DNA of 64,000 nucleotides from Chroococcopsis sp964623815 (lineage in GTDB: Bacteria; Cyanobacteriota; Cyanobacteriia; Cyanobacteriales; Microcystaceae), in assembly GCA_964623815.1 (NCBI GenBank), contig CAZUVR010000002.1, forward strand, positions 1-64,000. Reading direction: 5' to 3'. Positions 53,515 through 62,809 of the stretch are shown here, piece after piece. The translations under genes were made by a program, and so were the position numbers. The notes below the pieces were generated by a model that did not search any database, was not told the DNA's origin, and saw only the letters and a program-made list of their open reading frames with translations. How positions within the stretch are numbered: position 1 is the stretch's first letter; each line of letters opens with the position of its first letter.

Positions 53515-55980
53515 ATGTCCAGCCCGGAGACTTCCAATACCCGTTTATGGATACTATTAACGGGTTTTCTTTACGCCCTATTTACCCTAATACCAGACAG
53601 TCACAGTTTAATGGTGTCGTGGCCCTGGGTAGCCATCTGGCAGATAGGATTACTCTGCCCTTTATTTTGGCTGATGTCTCAAATCTGGCACAAGAATAAA
53701 CTTACTTTTTTGGGTAACGGTTTAGATCCGATTGTAGCCTTTATAGGCATAGGGATAATAGTATCGAGTTTGCGTGCTTTTTTCGGGGCACAGGGGCGGT
53801 GGTATGGATGGGTGGCGCTGACTTTTATCGGAGCATTATACGCCATAGCTCAATATTTAGATAATAACGATGCCGAAGGCACGCTACGCGCCAGACGTTA
53901 TCAACTACTGCTATTTCAAGCTTATCTCGGTTGCAGCTTCATCCTCTGGAGTTTATTGCTCTGGATTAGCCAAACCCTATTACCTCGATTGAATACCCTC
54001 AACGAGCTGAGAGGGCAGGGGGTTAACCTATCCTTCGATTTCTCGGAAATAGAATTCCGTAACTGGGCACCCTTGGGCCATCAAAACTATGTAGCCGGTT
54101 ATCTACTGCTCATCATACCCCTACTGATAGCCTTCACCCTGCTGGAAAAAAAGCGCCGCCTCTTTTGGATGGGGGGGGTGATTTTAGCTCTCATCGCCCT
54201 CTACACCACCTCCTCTAGGGGGGGGTGGTTAGGGCTTTTAGGATTAACGATTTATGCTCTAGCTATCTTACTCTTCAAGAGTAAATTACCCCGCCGATGG
54301 TTAATACTCGGTAGTCTCGGCGCTCTATTAACTTTAATCGCCTTCGTTATCAGTAATAATCGCTTGCAAACGGCTTTAAACGCTGCTCTTAACGGCCGAG
54401 TAGGAGAGGAATTCGCCTATAGAATCATCAACCTCGCTGTCGGTTGGCAGATGGCGAGTCAACACCCGATTACCGGCATCGGCCCCGGTAATGTGCCCCT
54501 ACTGTATCAGAATTATCGCCCCCTTTGGGCGGGGCGGGCTTCCGAATGGATTTATCAATTACATAGTACACCTGTACAAATAGCGGCGGAATCGGGCTTC
54601 ATCGGGGTAGTGGGAATGTTATTACTCATCGGCTGGTTAACGGTTAATTTCTTCCGGCTTCTGAAGAAACAAAACCAGGAAGAACAAATACTAATCTACA
54701 GTATATACGGTGGCCTATTGAGCTACGGGTTAATGAGTCTCACCGATTATCAACTTGATAACATCGCCATCGGCGGCACCCTAGTTATATATATCGCCTG
54801 TGCGGTTTCCTGGGGGCGCGAGGAAGAGAAGATTGTGCCCGTCACCCCCAAGTATTTATTCTTTAGTCTCTTGGGCCTAATACTGGTGGCGTTAATCTGG
54901 TTGATTCCCATCCATCGCGCTTGGCAATTATCGAGTCAGGGATTCACGGCCCTGGCGGGTAAGAAAATAGATGTGTTTGAAAACGCTCTCTATCGCGCGG
55001 CCCGACTCGCCCCCGAAGAATCTTATTATCCCTATCAATTAGGATGGAATCTGGCGGATATAGGAATGGCTACGAATAACCCCAACCTTATCAGCAGAGG
55101 AATAGATAATTTCCGCAGGGCTAACGATATTTCTCCTTATCAAGAATTCGGGCACAGTAATCTCGGCTGGTTGCTGATGGGGGCTAATCCTGTAGAATCG
55201 ATGCAATCCTTTATAAAATCAGCGCGACTGGTGCCGGCGAAAAGAGGCGTGTTTTACGGCCTGGGATTGAGTTTACTGCGGCAGGGAAAAACCGATTTAG
55301 CTATCGAGGCTCTTACTATCGAGTCTATACGCGATCCTCTATTTTTGACTTCCCCTATATGGGGATTGCCTCAATTCGCCCCCCTCTATCAGCAATTGGT
55401 GGCGGCGGTAGATGCGAAATACAATCAACTGCTGAAGAATGCGGATAATTCCCCCGAGTTTAATAGTTACTTACATCATCTGCGCGGCGGCTTCTATTGG
55501 TGGCTCGGAGATAGGGAAAAAGCGAGAGCCGATTGGAGTAAATCAGGCACAGCTTCCGGTTTGGAGTTAGTTAAAGGTAAACTCACTTCTCCTCCTCTAT
55601 CTCTACTTATGGAGGCGTGGAATAACCCGGGGAGGAGGGGGGATTTACTGCGGCAAGCTTGGGGAATGGCTCAGATGAGCGAATTGCCCCCAGAGATAGA
55701 AAAAGAGTTATTAACCAGTATGGATCGAGCAACGTCTTTCGAGCAATGGGTGAAGAAAAACGCGCCTCCCTGGCAATATCGCAGGGAGAGAGCAGGTTTT
55801 AACGTCAACAGCCGTCACACCGATGGAGTGGTGCCGACGGATTTCACTCCCGTAGTCGATAATCTCGTCGTCGCTACCTGGTTTGATGAGCTGTTGGGGG
55901 CTTCCGATTATATACCCCCCCTCGATGAAGCCTTACAACCAGCCCGCGAGGCTTTACTGAAAAAACTTCCGCCAGTTTAA
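53515..55980 (+). CDS. O-antigen ligase/polymerase family protein with helical C-terminus
   Basis: 821 residues. About 11-12 membrane segments fill residues 10-460. The Wzy_C signature is in this region (about 230-320: TSSRGGWLGLLGLTIYAL, PITGIGPGNVPLLYQNYRP, YQLHSTPVQIAAESGFIG), with the histidine and arginine typical of O-antigen ligases and polymerases. A soluble C-terminal part (from about 475) has TPR-like helices (LAPEESYYPYQLGWNLADIG, ISPYQEFGHSNLGWLLMG). It likely polymerises or transfers a glycan chain at the periplasmic face of the plasma membrane. The glycosidase gene is divergent, 69 bases away. Confidence 0.88.
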   Translation: MSSPETSNTRLWILLTGFLYALFTLIPDSHSLMVSWPWVAIWQIGLLCPLFWLMSQIWHKNKLTFLGNGLDPIVAFIGIGIIVSSLRAFFGAQGRWYGWVALTFIGALYAIAQYLDNNDAEGTLRARRYQLLLFQAYLGCSFILWSLLLWISQTLLPRLNTLNELRGQGVNLSFDFSEIEFRNWAPLGHQNYVAGYLLLIIPLLIAFTLLEKKRRLFWMGGVILALIALYTTSSRGGWLGLLGLTIYALAILLFKSKLPRRWLILGSLGALLTLIAFVISNNRLQTALNAALNGRVGEEFAYRIINLAVGWQMASQHPITGIGPGNVPLLYQNYRPLWAGRASEWIYQLHSTPVQIAAESGFIGVVGMLLLIGWLTVNFFRLLKKQNQEEQILIYSIYGGLLSYGLMSLTDYQLDNIAIGGTLVIYIACAVSWGREEEKIVPVTPKYLFFSLLGLILVALIWLIPIHRAWQLSSQGFTALAGKKIDVFENALYRAARLAPEESYYPYQLGWNLADIGMATNNPNLISRGIDNFRRANDISPYQEFGHSNLGWLLMGANPVESMQSFIKSARLVPAKRGVFYGLGLSLLRQGKTDLAIEALTIESIRDPLFLTSPIWGLPQFAPLYQQLVAAVDAKYNQLLKNADNSPEFNSYLHHLRGGFYWWLGDREKARADWSKSGTASGLELVKGKLTSPPLSLLMEAWNNPGRRGDLLRQAWGMAQMSELPPEIEKELLTSMDRATSFEQWVKKNAPPWQYRRERAGFNVNSRHTDGVVPTDFTPVVDNLVVATWFDELLGASDYIPPLDEALQPAREALLKKLPPV

Positions 55981-56021
55981 CCTTTCCCGGTATCTTGAAA
56001 AAAGCGACAAGTTAAAATTCA

Positions 56022-56846
56022 ATGAATCAAATTTTAGAGAAAACGGTGACGGTAGGCGCTTTTAATTGGTTTTACCGGGAGGTGGAAGTCAATAATACCT
56101 CCGAGCCTACGGTGGTTTTATTACACGGTTTGCCCTCTCACAGTTACACCTGGCGGCAGATAATGCCATTACTCGCCGAATATAAGTATAGATCGATCGC
56201 TCCCGATTGGCTCGGCTTCGGTTCTTCCGCTAAACCTTCGACGCGGGAATTCGCCTACACCCCCTCTGCCTATGTGGAAGCTTTAAAAGATTTTCTCTGT
56301 ACCTTAAATCTTTCTCCCGTCTCCCTTGTGGTGCAGGGCTTTCTCGGCTCGGTGGGCATACAATACGCTTTAAGATTTCCCGAGAATATCGATCGTCTTA
56401 TCATTCTTAATACTCCCATAAATGAAAACCATAAGCTACCCTGGACGATGAAACAGTGGGGCTTACCTTTAGTGGGTGAAATGGCTACTCAAGATCCTTT
56501 ATTAGTCGATCGAACTTTAGAGAGCGGTAGTGGCTTCGTCATTTCTGATGCTGATTTAGCCATTTACCGTCAACCTTTCCTGAAAACCTCTGCGGTGGGG
56601 CGCTCACTAAACGCGGTGATTCGCAATCTCAAACTAACAGAATCCATGCGGGAAATAAATACAGATTTACCACGATTAGATCGACAGTATCAAATAATTT
56701 GGGGGGAGCTTGACCCCTGGTTATCTCTAGAAGGCAACGAGGCTAACCTGATAACTTTACCAGAGGCTAAACATTATCCTCAAGAACACTGGTACAAAGA
56801 ATTAACTCCCTATATGATCAATTTTTTGGGACGTAGGGGGAGCTAG
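56022..56846 (+). CDS. Alpha/beta hydrolase-fold protein with a degenerate nucleophile
   Basis: 274 residues. It has the haloalkane-dehalogenase-like layout: VLLHGLPSHSYTWRQIMP (oxyanion loop), IAPDWLGFGSSAKPS, and a C-terminal AKHYPQEHWYKE with histidines. At the nucleophile elbow, where relatives have a Ser or Asp (VVQDWGG or GxSxG), this protein reads VVQGFLGS (103-110), so residue 106 is glycine. It may be catalytically inactive or use another residue. It follows the Wzy-type gene by 41 bases on the same strand. Confidence 0.75.
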   Translation: MNQILEKTVTVGAFNWFYREVEVNNTSEPTVVLLHGLPSHSYTWRQIMPLLAEYKYRSIAPDWLGFGSSAKPSTREFAYTPSAYVEALKDFLCTLNLSPVSLVVQGFLGSVGIQYALRFPENIDRLIILNTPINENHKLPWTMKQWGLPLVGEMATQDPLLVDRTLESGSGFVISDADLAIYRQPFLKTSAVGRSLNAVIRNLKLTESMREINTDLPRLDRQYQIIWGELDPWLSLEGNEANLITLPEAKHYPQEHWYKELTPYMINFLGRRGS

Positions 56847-56860
56847 GAAGTCCCAGAAGG

Positions 56861-59164
56861 TTACAATAATAAAATATTTTCCTCTATCTCCTTCTTAATC
56901 GCGGGACTTACCTGACAGTCACTCTGTACGCATTCAACTATAAATTGATTGCCTCGATAGTATTTCTGCCAATTTTCCTGTTGCAGACGCGTCAAATTTA
57001 GATCCTGGCAAATTTTTCTATGCTCGTTCAAAATCGAGCGAAAACTATCAACCCAATCCTGTCCGTTATCCCGCCACCAACTCTGTATAGACTCTCGACT
57101 TTGCTCCAGAGAGGGTAATTTCCCCTTTAAATCTTGCATATCCGCTTTCAGTGAGGAAGCGAGATTAAATTTTCTCTCTAAATCTAAAGAGAAGCAAAAG
57201 TTCAGAAATTTCTTCATATTTAATTCTGGACTTTTGAGGAGATTCAAACTATCTGTAAAGGCTCTAACTAAAGTCAGGTCTAAATTAAGTTCTTCCGGTA
57301 AATCATCCATTCCAGCAAACTTAACATCGAGAGCTATCGCTAGATTCAAATCTCGATTTTGTAGTAAGGTGAAGTAAAAAGCTCTGACGGCGGCGGGCTT
57401 ATAGGGGATTTGCATCGAGTTAACTTTCGCCTCAATATCCCTTAAAAATTGTTGCAAAATTTTGTCTTCCAATGATAGGTGTTTTACCCTCGTATTGATT
57501 TCTTGAACTAGGAAATCTGCTCTCGGTAACATACTGATAGTTAATAATATAACTTCCCGCCATTGAGGTTCAAAACTGCGATCGGCTAATTTCACCAATT
57601 CTTTGTTTAAATTTTCCTGCCCATGACTAGCGATGATTTTCCGCGCCGTCAAATACTCTTGAAAGGTTAGATGAGAGAAAGAATAGACATCTTTGGCTCT
57701 CTCTACTAATAAACCGTGCTGTATTTCTATCGCTTTGAGAACTGCTTCGCTATTGAGCCATAAAGTTTCTGGATCTGTGGAGCTATTTGGTAAATTTCTC
57801 AAATAGTCTTCGATTATATACAAAATATCATTAATATCGAAAAAATACTGATTATTATTAAAGGTGAGCGAGGCTATCTGACAGAGCAATTTAATTTTAT
57901 CTGCTAAGGATAGATCTCGATAAATGCCATCTCTTTGAATTCCCCTCGCCTGATCCCATTTTTGTAGTAGTATGTCTAACCCTGCTTGATATAGTCGGTA
58001 TCTTTTCGTTGGGAAAGAGGCTTTTTCTTTAAACACCGAGCAGATCAAATTTAACAGTATCGGTGTAGCAGCTAAATCTCGAATCGGTTTATTAGCAGGT
58101 CTTTCTAAGTGTTCAAAAAATTGCTCGGCTTTCTTTGAGCCTTCTTCTTTACTATTGGCGGTAGCGATAAACCAATTTCTGGCGAATGCTTCTATCTGTT
58201 GAGGATTAAAATCCGCTAATTCTACATAGGTGAATCCTCGAAAATAATATTTTTGGATTCCACTCCTACAAGTCATAAATATAGTATTTTTATAATAGCT
58301 TTGAGATAGCTGTTCTATCTCTTGAAAGAGAGCTTCGCTATTAATATCTGTTACTTCATCTAAACCATCTAGCAAAAATAAAAATCTACCTTCTTGGAGT
58401 AATTGTAGTATTTTCTCCGATGAAATATTAGATTTTTCCCCTATTGAAAGGATAAATTTCATTAAATTAGAATTTTCATCTTCTTCTACATTTTCCACTA
58501 TTAAAGTACGCAATTGAATGAATAAAGGAATCAAATGAGGTTTAAATTGACCTTTATTACACTGTAGAGCGATGTACTGTAGGAAAGTAGTTTTTCCTCC
58601 TCCCGGCTTTCCTAAAATCATCAGCTTATCGTATTGTCCGGCTATCTGCATGGCCGAGACAGCCTCTTGATGATGATGGGTCAGACTAGGTCTTTCTAAA
58701 GATAGCTGGTTATATTGGAAGTCATTTACTTCTAACCACCTCTGGCTACTCGGTTGCGGGAATAAATTGATTAAGATATAAATCTCTTCTAAAGAGGGTT
58801 GAGTTAAATCAAAAGCCGACTGCAAGCTATTACATTGAGTTTGTATTTGTTCTTTTAAATGAGCGCGGATATGCTCGACCCAGCTATTAGAATTATCAGC
58901 TTCTTCCTCTAACTCGATAGATTCAGAACTCAGCAGCGATGAAGGTAAATCGGCTATATCCTCCCATTCTAAATTTAACTTAAAGCAAATTTCTTTAAAT
59001 AAATAACGCTCGATCGGTCTACCAGTGAAAAATTTCCATACCGATTGACGACTCGATAAACCCACCTCAGCCGCTAAATACTCCTGAGTCCACCCTGTTC
59101 TATCAAAAGCTTCTTTAGCCCTAATTATTCCTTTCTGAGATGCTTTGAGAGACCTTTTTGCCAT
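56861..59164 (-). CDS. NACHT-domain NTPase with N-terminal HTH and C-terminal NCH-type tail
   Basis: 767 residues, a large STAND-type NTPase of the bacterial NACHT family. The N-terminus (about 1-74) is a helix-turn-helix-like domain (TGWTQEYLAAEVGLSSRQSV, WKFFTGRPIERYLFKEI). The NACHT core has Walker A LGKPGGGKTT (184-193), Walker B FLLDGLDEV (263-271), a sensor-like FMTCRSGIQ, and FSHLTFQEYLTARKI, the conserved end of the NTPase winged-helix part. The C-terminal helical region ends with FIVECVQSDCQVSPAIKKEI, resembling the Cys-containing NCH tail of cyanobacterial NACHT proteins. Some bacterial NACHT proteins defend against phage; a role here is inference. It stands alone with no toxin or protease partner. 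Confidence 0.9.
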   Translation of the reverse strand: MAKRSLKASQKGIIRAKEAFDRTGWTQEYLAAEVGLSSRQSVWKFFTGRPIERYLFKEICFKLNLEWEDIADLPSSLLSSESIELEEEADNSNSWVEHIRAHLKEQIQTQCNSLQSAFDLTQPSLEEIYILINLFPQPSSQRWLEVNDFQYNQLSLERPSLTHHHQEAVSAMQIAGQYDKLMILGKPGGGKTTFLQYIALQCNKGQFKPHLIPLFIQLRTLIVENVEEDENSNLMKFILSIGEKSNISSEKILQLLQEGRFLFLLDGLDEVTDINSEALFQEIEQLSQSYYKNTIFMTCRSGIQKYYFRGFTYVELADFNPQQIEAFARNWFIATANSKEEGSKKAEQFFEHLERPANKPIRDLAATPILLNLICSVFKEKASFPTKRYRLYQAGLDILLQKWDQARGIQRDGIYRDLSLADKIKLLCQIASLTFNNNQYFFDINDILYIIEDYLRNLPNSSTDPETLWLNSEAVLKAIEIQHGLLVERAKDVYSFSHLTFQEYLTARKIIASHGQENLNKELVKLADRSFEPQWREVILLTISMLPRADFLVQEINTRVKHLSLEDKILQQFLRDIEAKVNSMQIPYKPAAVRAFYFTLLQNRDLNLAIALDVKFAGMDDLPEELNLDLTLVRAFTDSLNLLKSPELNMKKFLNFCFSLDLERKFNLASSLKADMQDLKGKLPSLEQSRESIQSWWRDNGQDWVDSFRSILNEHRKICQDLNLTRLQQENWQKYYRGNQFIVECVQSDCQVSPAIKKEIEENILLL

Positions 59165-59298
59165 TTTTCCGTTTACCGTAATCGTTAAAAAATTTAGTTT
59201 TAAATACTTATCTTTGTACTGTTTAATTAGATCGATCGCAATGCCATCATCGATCCAACTCTCCTAAAAATCAATTCCTCGTCATAAACATCTATCTC

Positions 59299-60234
59299 TT
59301 AGGGTCTCAGCAATAATTGTCTGGCACTGTGGCAGTCTTGAGCAATTTGTTTAGTTAACTCGTCTGGAGAGGTAAATTTCTTCTCCGGACGTAAAAATTC
59401 ACATAAACTCACTCTTAGAACTTGATTATACAAATCATCGCTTCGATCGAGCAAATGTACCTCAACTGTGATTCTATCCCCTTGTACCGTAGGACGATAA
59501 CCGATATTCATAGCCCCCGCTATTTTTTCACCTTTATATTCTACCCACACCGCATAAACTCCTAATCTCGGTAAGAGCTTATCTGGTGGAAGTTGTAAAT
59601 TAGCAGTGGGGAAACCTATCTTCCTGCCTAATTGCCTTCCCGATATTACTTTACCGATAAGATTATAGGGACGACCGAGCATAGCTTGGGCGTATTTTAA
59701 ATTACCTTCAGCTAAAGCTTGGCGAATCAAGGAACTACTAATCCTGGTCATCCCCTCTTGTTTTTTAAGAGAGACGATCGATACTTCTATTCCGTATCTT
59801 TCTCCGAGTACCTTCAAATCCTCGGCATTTCCTTTTCTCTGGCAACCGAAGCGAAAATCTTCACCGACACTAATAATTTTAGCCTCTAATTTTTTTACCA
59901 GTATCTCCTCTATGAATCCCTCAGGGGTTAACGCGGCCAATCCCGCATCGAAGGGTAATAAGATTAACTGCTGTAATCCCATCCCCGTCAATATTTCCGC
60001 CTTCTCTTCTAAGGGGGTTAATAAAAGCCTTTTCCGGCCGCTAAAAAATTCTTGCGGATGGGGGTTGAAGCTCACCACCGTAGAATAAACTCCCGCCCCC
60101 CGATTGAGAATCGGTTGCAGTACCCGTTGATGTCCGAGGTGAATACCATCGAAATTTCCTAAAGCGATGGCGCAAGGTGTAGGGATTTCCTCACCAGATA
60201 ACCTGATCATTAACACTTCGGGTGATGCTGACAC
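59299..60234 (-). CDS. ribF: Bifunctional riboflavin kinase/FAD synthetase
   Basis: 311 residues beginning at GTG 60234 (ATG at 60210 is possible). The FAD synthetase domain has ALGNFDGIHLGHQRVL (about 23-38) and SVGEDFRFGCQRKGNAEDL, RISSSLIRQAL. The C-terminal flavokinase domain has IGKVISGRQLGRKIGFPTANL (about 192-212), YAVWVEYKGE and the NIGYRPT segment. It makes FMN and FAD in the cytoplasm. Full length for the family. Confidence 0.95.
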   Translation of the reverse strand: MSASPEVLMIRLSGEEIPTPCAIALGNFDGIHLGHQRVLQPILNRGAGVYSTVVSFNPHPQEFFSGRKRLLLTPLEEKAEILTGMGLQQLILLPFDAGLAALTPEGFIEEILVKKLEAKIISVGEDFRFGCQRKGNAEDLKVLGERYGIEVSIVSLKKQEGMTRISSSLIRQALAEGNLKYAQAMLGRPYNLIGKVISGRQLGRKIGFPTANLQLPPDKLLPRLGVYAVWVEYKGEKIAGAMNIGYRPTVQGDRITVEVHLLDRSDDLYNQVLRVSLCEFLRPEKKFTSPDELTKQIAQDCHSARQLLLRP

Positions 60235-60364
60235 TGTGAATTATTACAATAAATTAACCTTAATTTTATTCTATGTGCCGACCCACTGCGCGAAATCAAG
60301 CCGGCAGATGTTCAATTAGTTTATTCTATAAATAGTCTCCTCTTTACGAAACTTTACAAAACGC

Positions 60365-61231
60365 ATGGATTGTATAATCGATCGTCGGGCTACCTTCAGT
60401 GCGAGTCATCGCTATTGGTTGCCGGAATTGGATGAAGCCCAAAACCGCAGGTTATTCGGTGCGGGAAGCAACTTCCCGGGGCACGGACATAATTATGTCT
60501 TATACGTATCGATAGCGGGCGCGATCGATAATTATGGCATGGTGGAAAATCTCTCCACGGTGAAAAACGTCATTAAAAAAGAAATTACGAGTCAACTGGA
60601 TTACGCCTATCTCAATGATGTCTGGCCGGAATTCCAGGCAACTTTACCGACTACGGAAAATATAGCCCGGGTAATCTGGCAGCGTTTAGCCCCCCACTTA
60701 CCCCTAGTAAATATACAACTTTACGAACACCCTGAGCTTTGTGCCGATTATCGAGGAAATAATATGGAAGCTACTTTAACCGTCAAAACTCATTTCAGCG
60801 CGGCCCATCGTCTGGCCCTACCGGAATTAACCTTGGAGCAAAATTCCGAGATATACGGGAAATGCGCCCGTGTCAATGGTCACGGTCATAACTATCATTT
60901 AGAGGTGTCCGTAATCGGCGAAATAGATTCGAGGACGGGTATGATAGTTGATTTAGGAGACTTACAGAATTTAATTGATGAGCTGGTGGTGGAACCCTTC
61001 GATCATACTTTCTTAAATAAAGATATTCCCTATTTCGCCGAAGTCGTACCCACCGCCGAAAACATCGCCCTTCATATCGCTCAATTGTTACAGGAGCCGG
61101 TGAGGACTTTGGGAGTGGAGTTAGAGAAGGTGAAACTAATCGAGAGTCCGAATAATTCCTGCGAAATTTATTGTCGTAAAAGTTCCCCTCAAATGCCAAC
61201 CATCTCTTCTCAAGCTTTAGTGGCTAGATGA
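60365..61231 (+). CDS. queD: Two-domain 6-carboxytetrahydropterin synthase (QueD-like)
   Basis: 288 residues made of two PTPS/QueD domains in tandem, at about 3-128 and 133-275. Domain 1 has FSASHRYWLPELDE and NFPGHGHNYVLYVS, domain 2 has FSAAHRLALPELT, YGKCARVNGHGHNYHLEV. Both keep the zinc histidines, but the catalytic cysteine (KCARVN) is found only in domain 2, while the same place in domain 1 reads FGAGSNF. Domain 1 may be structural. QueD converts dihydroneopterin triphosphate to CPH4 in queuosine synthesis. Cyanobacterial proteins of this size exist, so the fusion is not new. Confidence 0.85.
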   Translation: MDCIIDRRATFSASHRYWLPELDEAQNRRLFGAGSNFPGHGHNYVLYVSIAGAIDNYGMVENLSTVKNVIKKEITSQLDYAYLNDVWPEFQATLPTTENIARVIWQRLAPHLPLVNIQLYEHPELCADYRGNNMEATLTVKTHFSAAHRLALPELTLEQNSEIYGKCARVNGHGHNYHLEVSVIGEIDSRTGMIVDLGDLQNLIDELVVEPFDHTFLNKDIPYFAEVVPTAENIALHIAQLLQEPVRTLGVELEKVKLIESPNNSCEIYCRKSSPQMPTISSQALVAR

Positions 61232-61236
61232 GTATG

Positions 61237-61265
61237 TGGGAGTGGGGACGAGGCCGCCACTCCCA
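61237..61265 (+). terminator. Hairpin downstream of the queD-like gene
   Basis: TGGGAGTGG pairs with CCACTCCCA around an 11-base loop, 5 bases after the stop. The stem has the same GGGAGTGG/CCACTCCC units as the heptamer repeats elsewhere in the window. It has no uridine run. Confidence 0.6.
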
Positions 61266-61322
61266 GTATCTATAGGCGGGTTAAGGACTAATTTGTCCTA
61301 TGAGCTAGAAAAGCGAGAATGT

Positions 61323-61520
61323 TTACCTTGCAGTTTCAAAAACTCGATTTTGACTCGCCACTTTGTCGCTATTCGTCTCTCCCTCACGCTGAAGCACTCT
61401 ATACAGCAATATTAGCTGTTCTTCGTCGTCCGCGTTGAATAAGCGGGCGAGAATTTTTAAATCTTCTTTCTCATCGTCTGAGAGATGTTTCCATCTATCT
61501 ATATTGAAATATAAAGTCAT
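61323..61520 (-). CDS. Small hypothetical protein
   Basis: 65 residues, acidic and helical (MTLYFNIDRWKHLSDDEKED, LKILARLFNADDEEQLILLY). No signal peptide, no membrane segment and no family recognised. The layout of a helical pair followed by a polar tail fits a small regulatory or scaffold protein. Its ATG follows an AT-rich upstream region of 233 bases. Confidence 0.5.
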   Translation of the reverse strand: MTLYFNIDRWKHLSDDEKEDLKILARLFNADDEEQLILLYRVLQREGETNSDKVASQNRVFETAR

Positions 61521-61753
61521 AGTTTTTCAAAAAGCGGATTTAAGTTTATTTTATTATCCTCGCGCTAAATTTGCCATCAGTAAAATCCTAAACTTATGAA
61601 TAAAGAATCCGTATTATCTTTTAAGTAAATCTTTAGTAGGAGGGAATGAATCGCCTGTAATCACCGAGATTTCCCCAGTTTAAATATTTTTAACAATTGC
61701 TACTGACACCTAAAAAATCCTACTTTGGGAGTAGTCAAAAAACTATCTCTACT

Positions 61754-62749
61754 TTAAGATGTAGGAATAGTTTCTCCTCCCCGTTGTAGAGATTTGCTCA
61801 AACAATCGACTATTTGCACGAGTATGGTGGCGTTTGTTCCCTCAGCTTCGGAAGGTATATTGTGAGTAGTGATGGAAGCGAAGAAACGATCGCACACCGT
61901 TTTCAAAGGCTCGTTTTTCTCGACAGATATAACCTCGGTAGATTGCCCGACTGGGTGAAATAACTTACCCTCGCGTTCAAAGGTGCCGGTTTGTAGGGTG
62001 AGGGGTTTGTGGGGCTGTAATTCGTCAAAAATGAGGGTTCCCCGGCTACCCACCACAGCCAAGCGTCTCTGCTTATCGGGATTGCACCAACATAGATGGA
62101 TATGAGCCTGAAAGCCGCCGGGATAGGTTAAAGAGAGCCAGACTAAATCCGATAGGTGGGGTTGTAACCAGGAGTTACCCCTAGCCTGCACTTCCGTTGG
62201 AGTTTTCCGGAGCCAATAATTAAAGATAGCGATGTCGTGTATGGCGAGATCCCAAAGGGCATCAACATCCTGGCGCACTGGGCCTATATGAGTACGGGCG
62301 GCGTAACCGTAGCGTAGTTCGCCTAATCGATCGCTCTCCATCACTTTTTTACCCTCTATTACACTGTTATGAAAGAGATAGGTGTGATCTACGAATAGTA
62401 CCAGCTTTTTCACCCTCGCCAATTCGGTTAATTCTTTGCACTCGGCTGGCTCAAGAGTGAGGGGTTTTTCGGAAAGGATATGATAACCCGCGTTTAGAGC
62501 CGATTTAATTAAATCATAATGGCTCGTGGCCGGGGTGGCAACCACGATCGCATCGGCTTCTATCTCCCGCCAATCGGTTGTTAATTTCACCCCCTCCAGA
62601 TCGATGCCGAACTTTTTCTGGCACTCATTTAATCTATCTTCAGAGCTATCGACAATACTCGTAATGTGTGCATTAGGATGTTGAAGTAGATTACGGACGT
62701 AATGTATACCCCATCTCCCCACGCCGATGACCCCGACTCTAATTTTCAT
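61754..62749 (-). CDS. Gfo/Idh/MocA family oxidoreductase
   Basis: 331 residues from the ATG at 62749. The open frame reaches 62953 but would overlap the divergent RuBisCO-like gene and lacks the expected N-terminus. The Rossmann motif GVIGVGRWGIHYVRNL is at about 5-20, and the conserved ILSEKPLTLEP loop with the catalytic lysine follows near 95. The C-terminal alpha/beta substrate domain has YAARTHIGPVRQDVDALWDL. Many family members act on sugars; the substrate is unknown. The relation to the divergent methionine-salvage gene is unclear. Confidence 0.87.
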   Translation of the reverse strand: MKIRVGVIGVGRWGIHYVRNLLQHPNAHITSIVDSSEDRLNECQKKFGIDLEGVKLTTDWREIEADAIVVATPATSHYDLIKSALNAGYHILSEKPLTLEPAECKELTELARVKKLVLFVDHTYLFHNSVIEGKKVMESDRLGELRYGYAARTHIGPVRQDVDALWDLAIHDIAIFNYWLRKTPTEVQARGNSWLQPHLSDLVWLSLTYPGGFQAHIHLCWCNPDKQRRLAVVGSRGTLIFDELQPHKPLTLQTGTFEREGKLFHPVGQSTEVISVEKNEPLKTVCDRFFASITTHNIPSEAEGTNATILVQIVDCLSKSLQRGGETIPTS

Positions 62750-62809
62750 ACTCTTGTTGATAACCCCAATTTGATATTTAATGCAGATGATACAGTTTAA
62801 ACCATCGTT

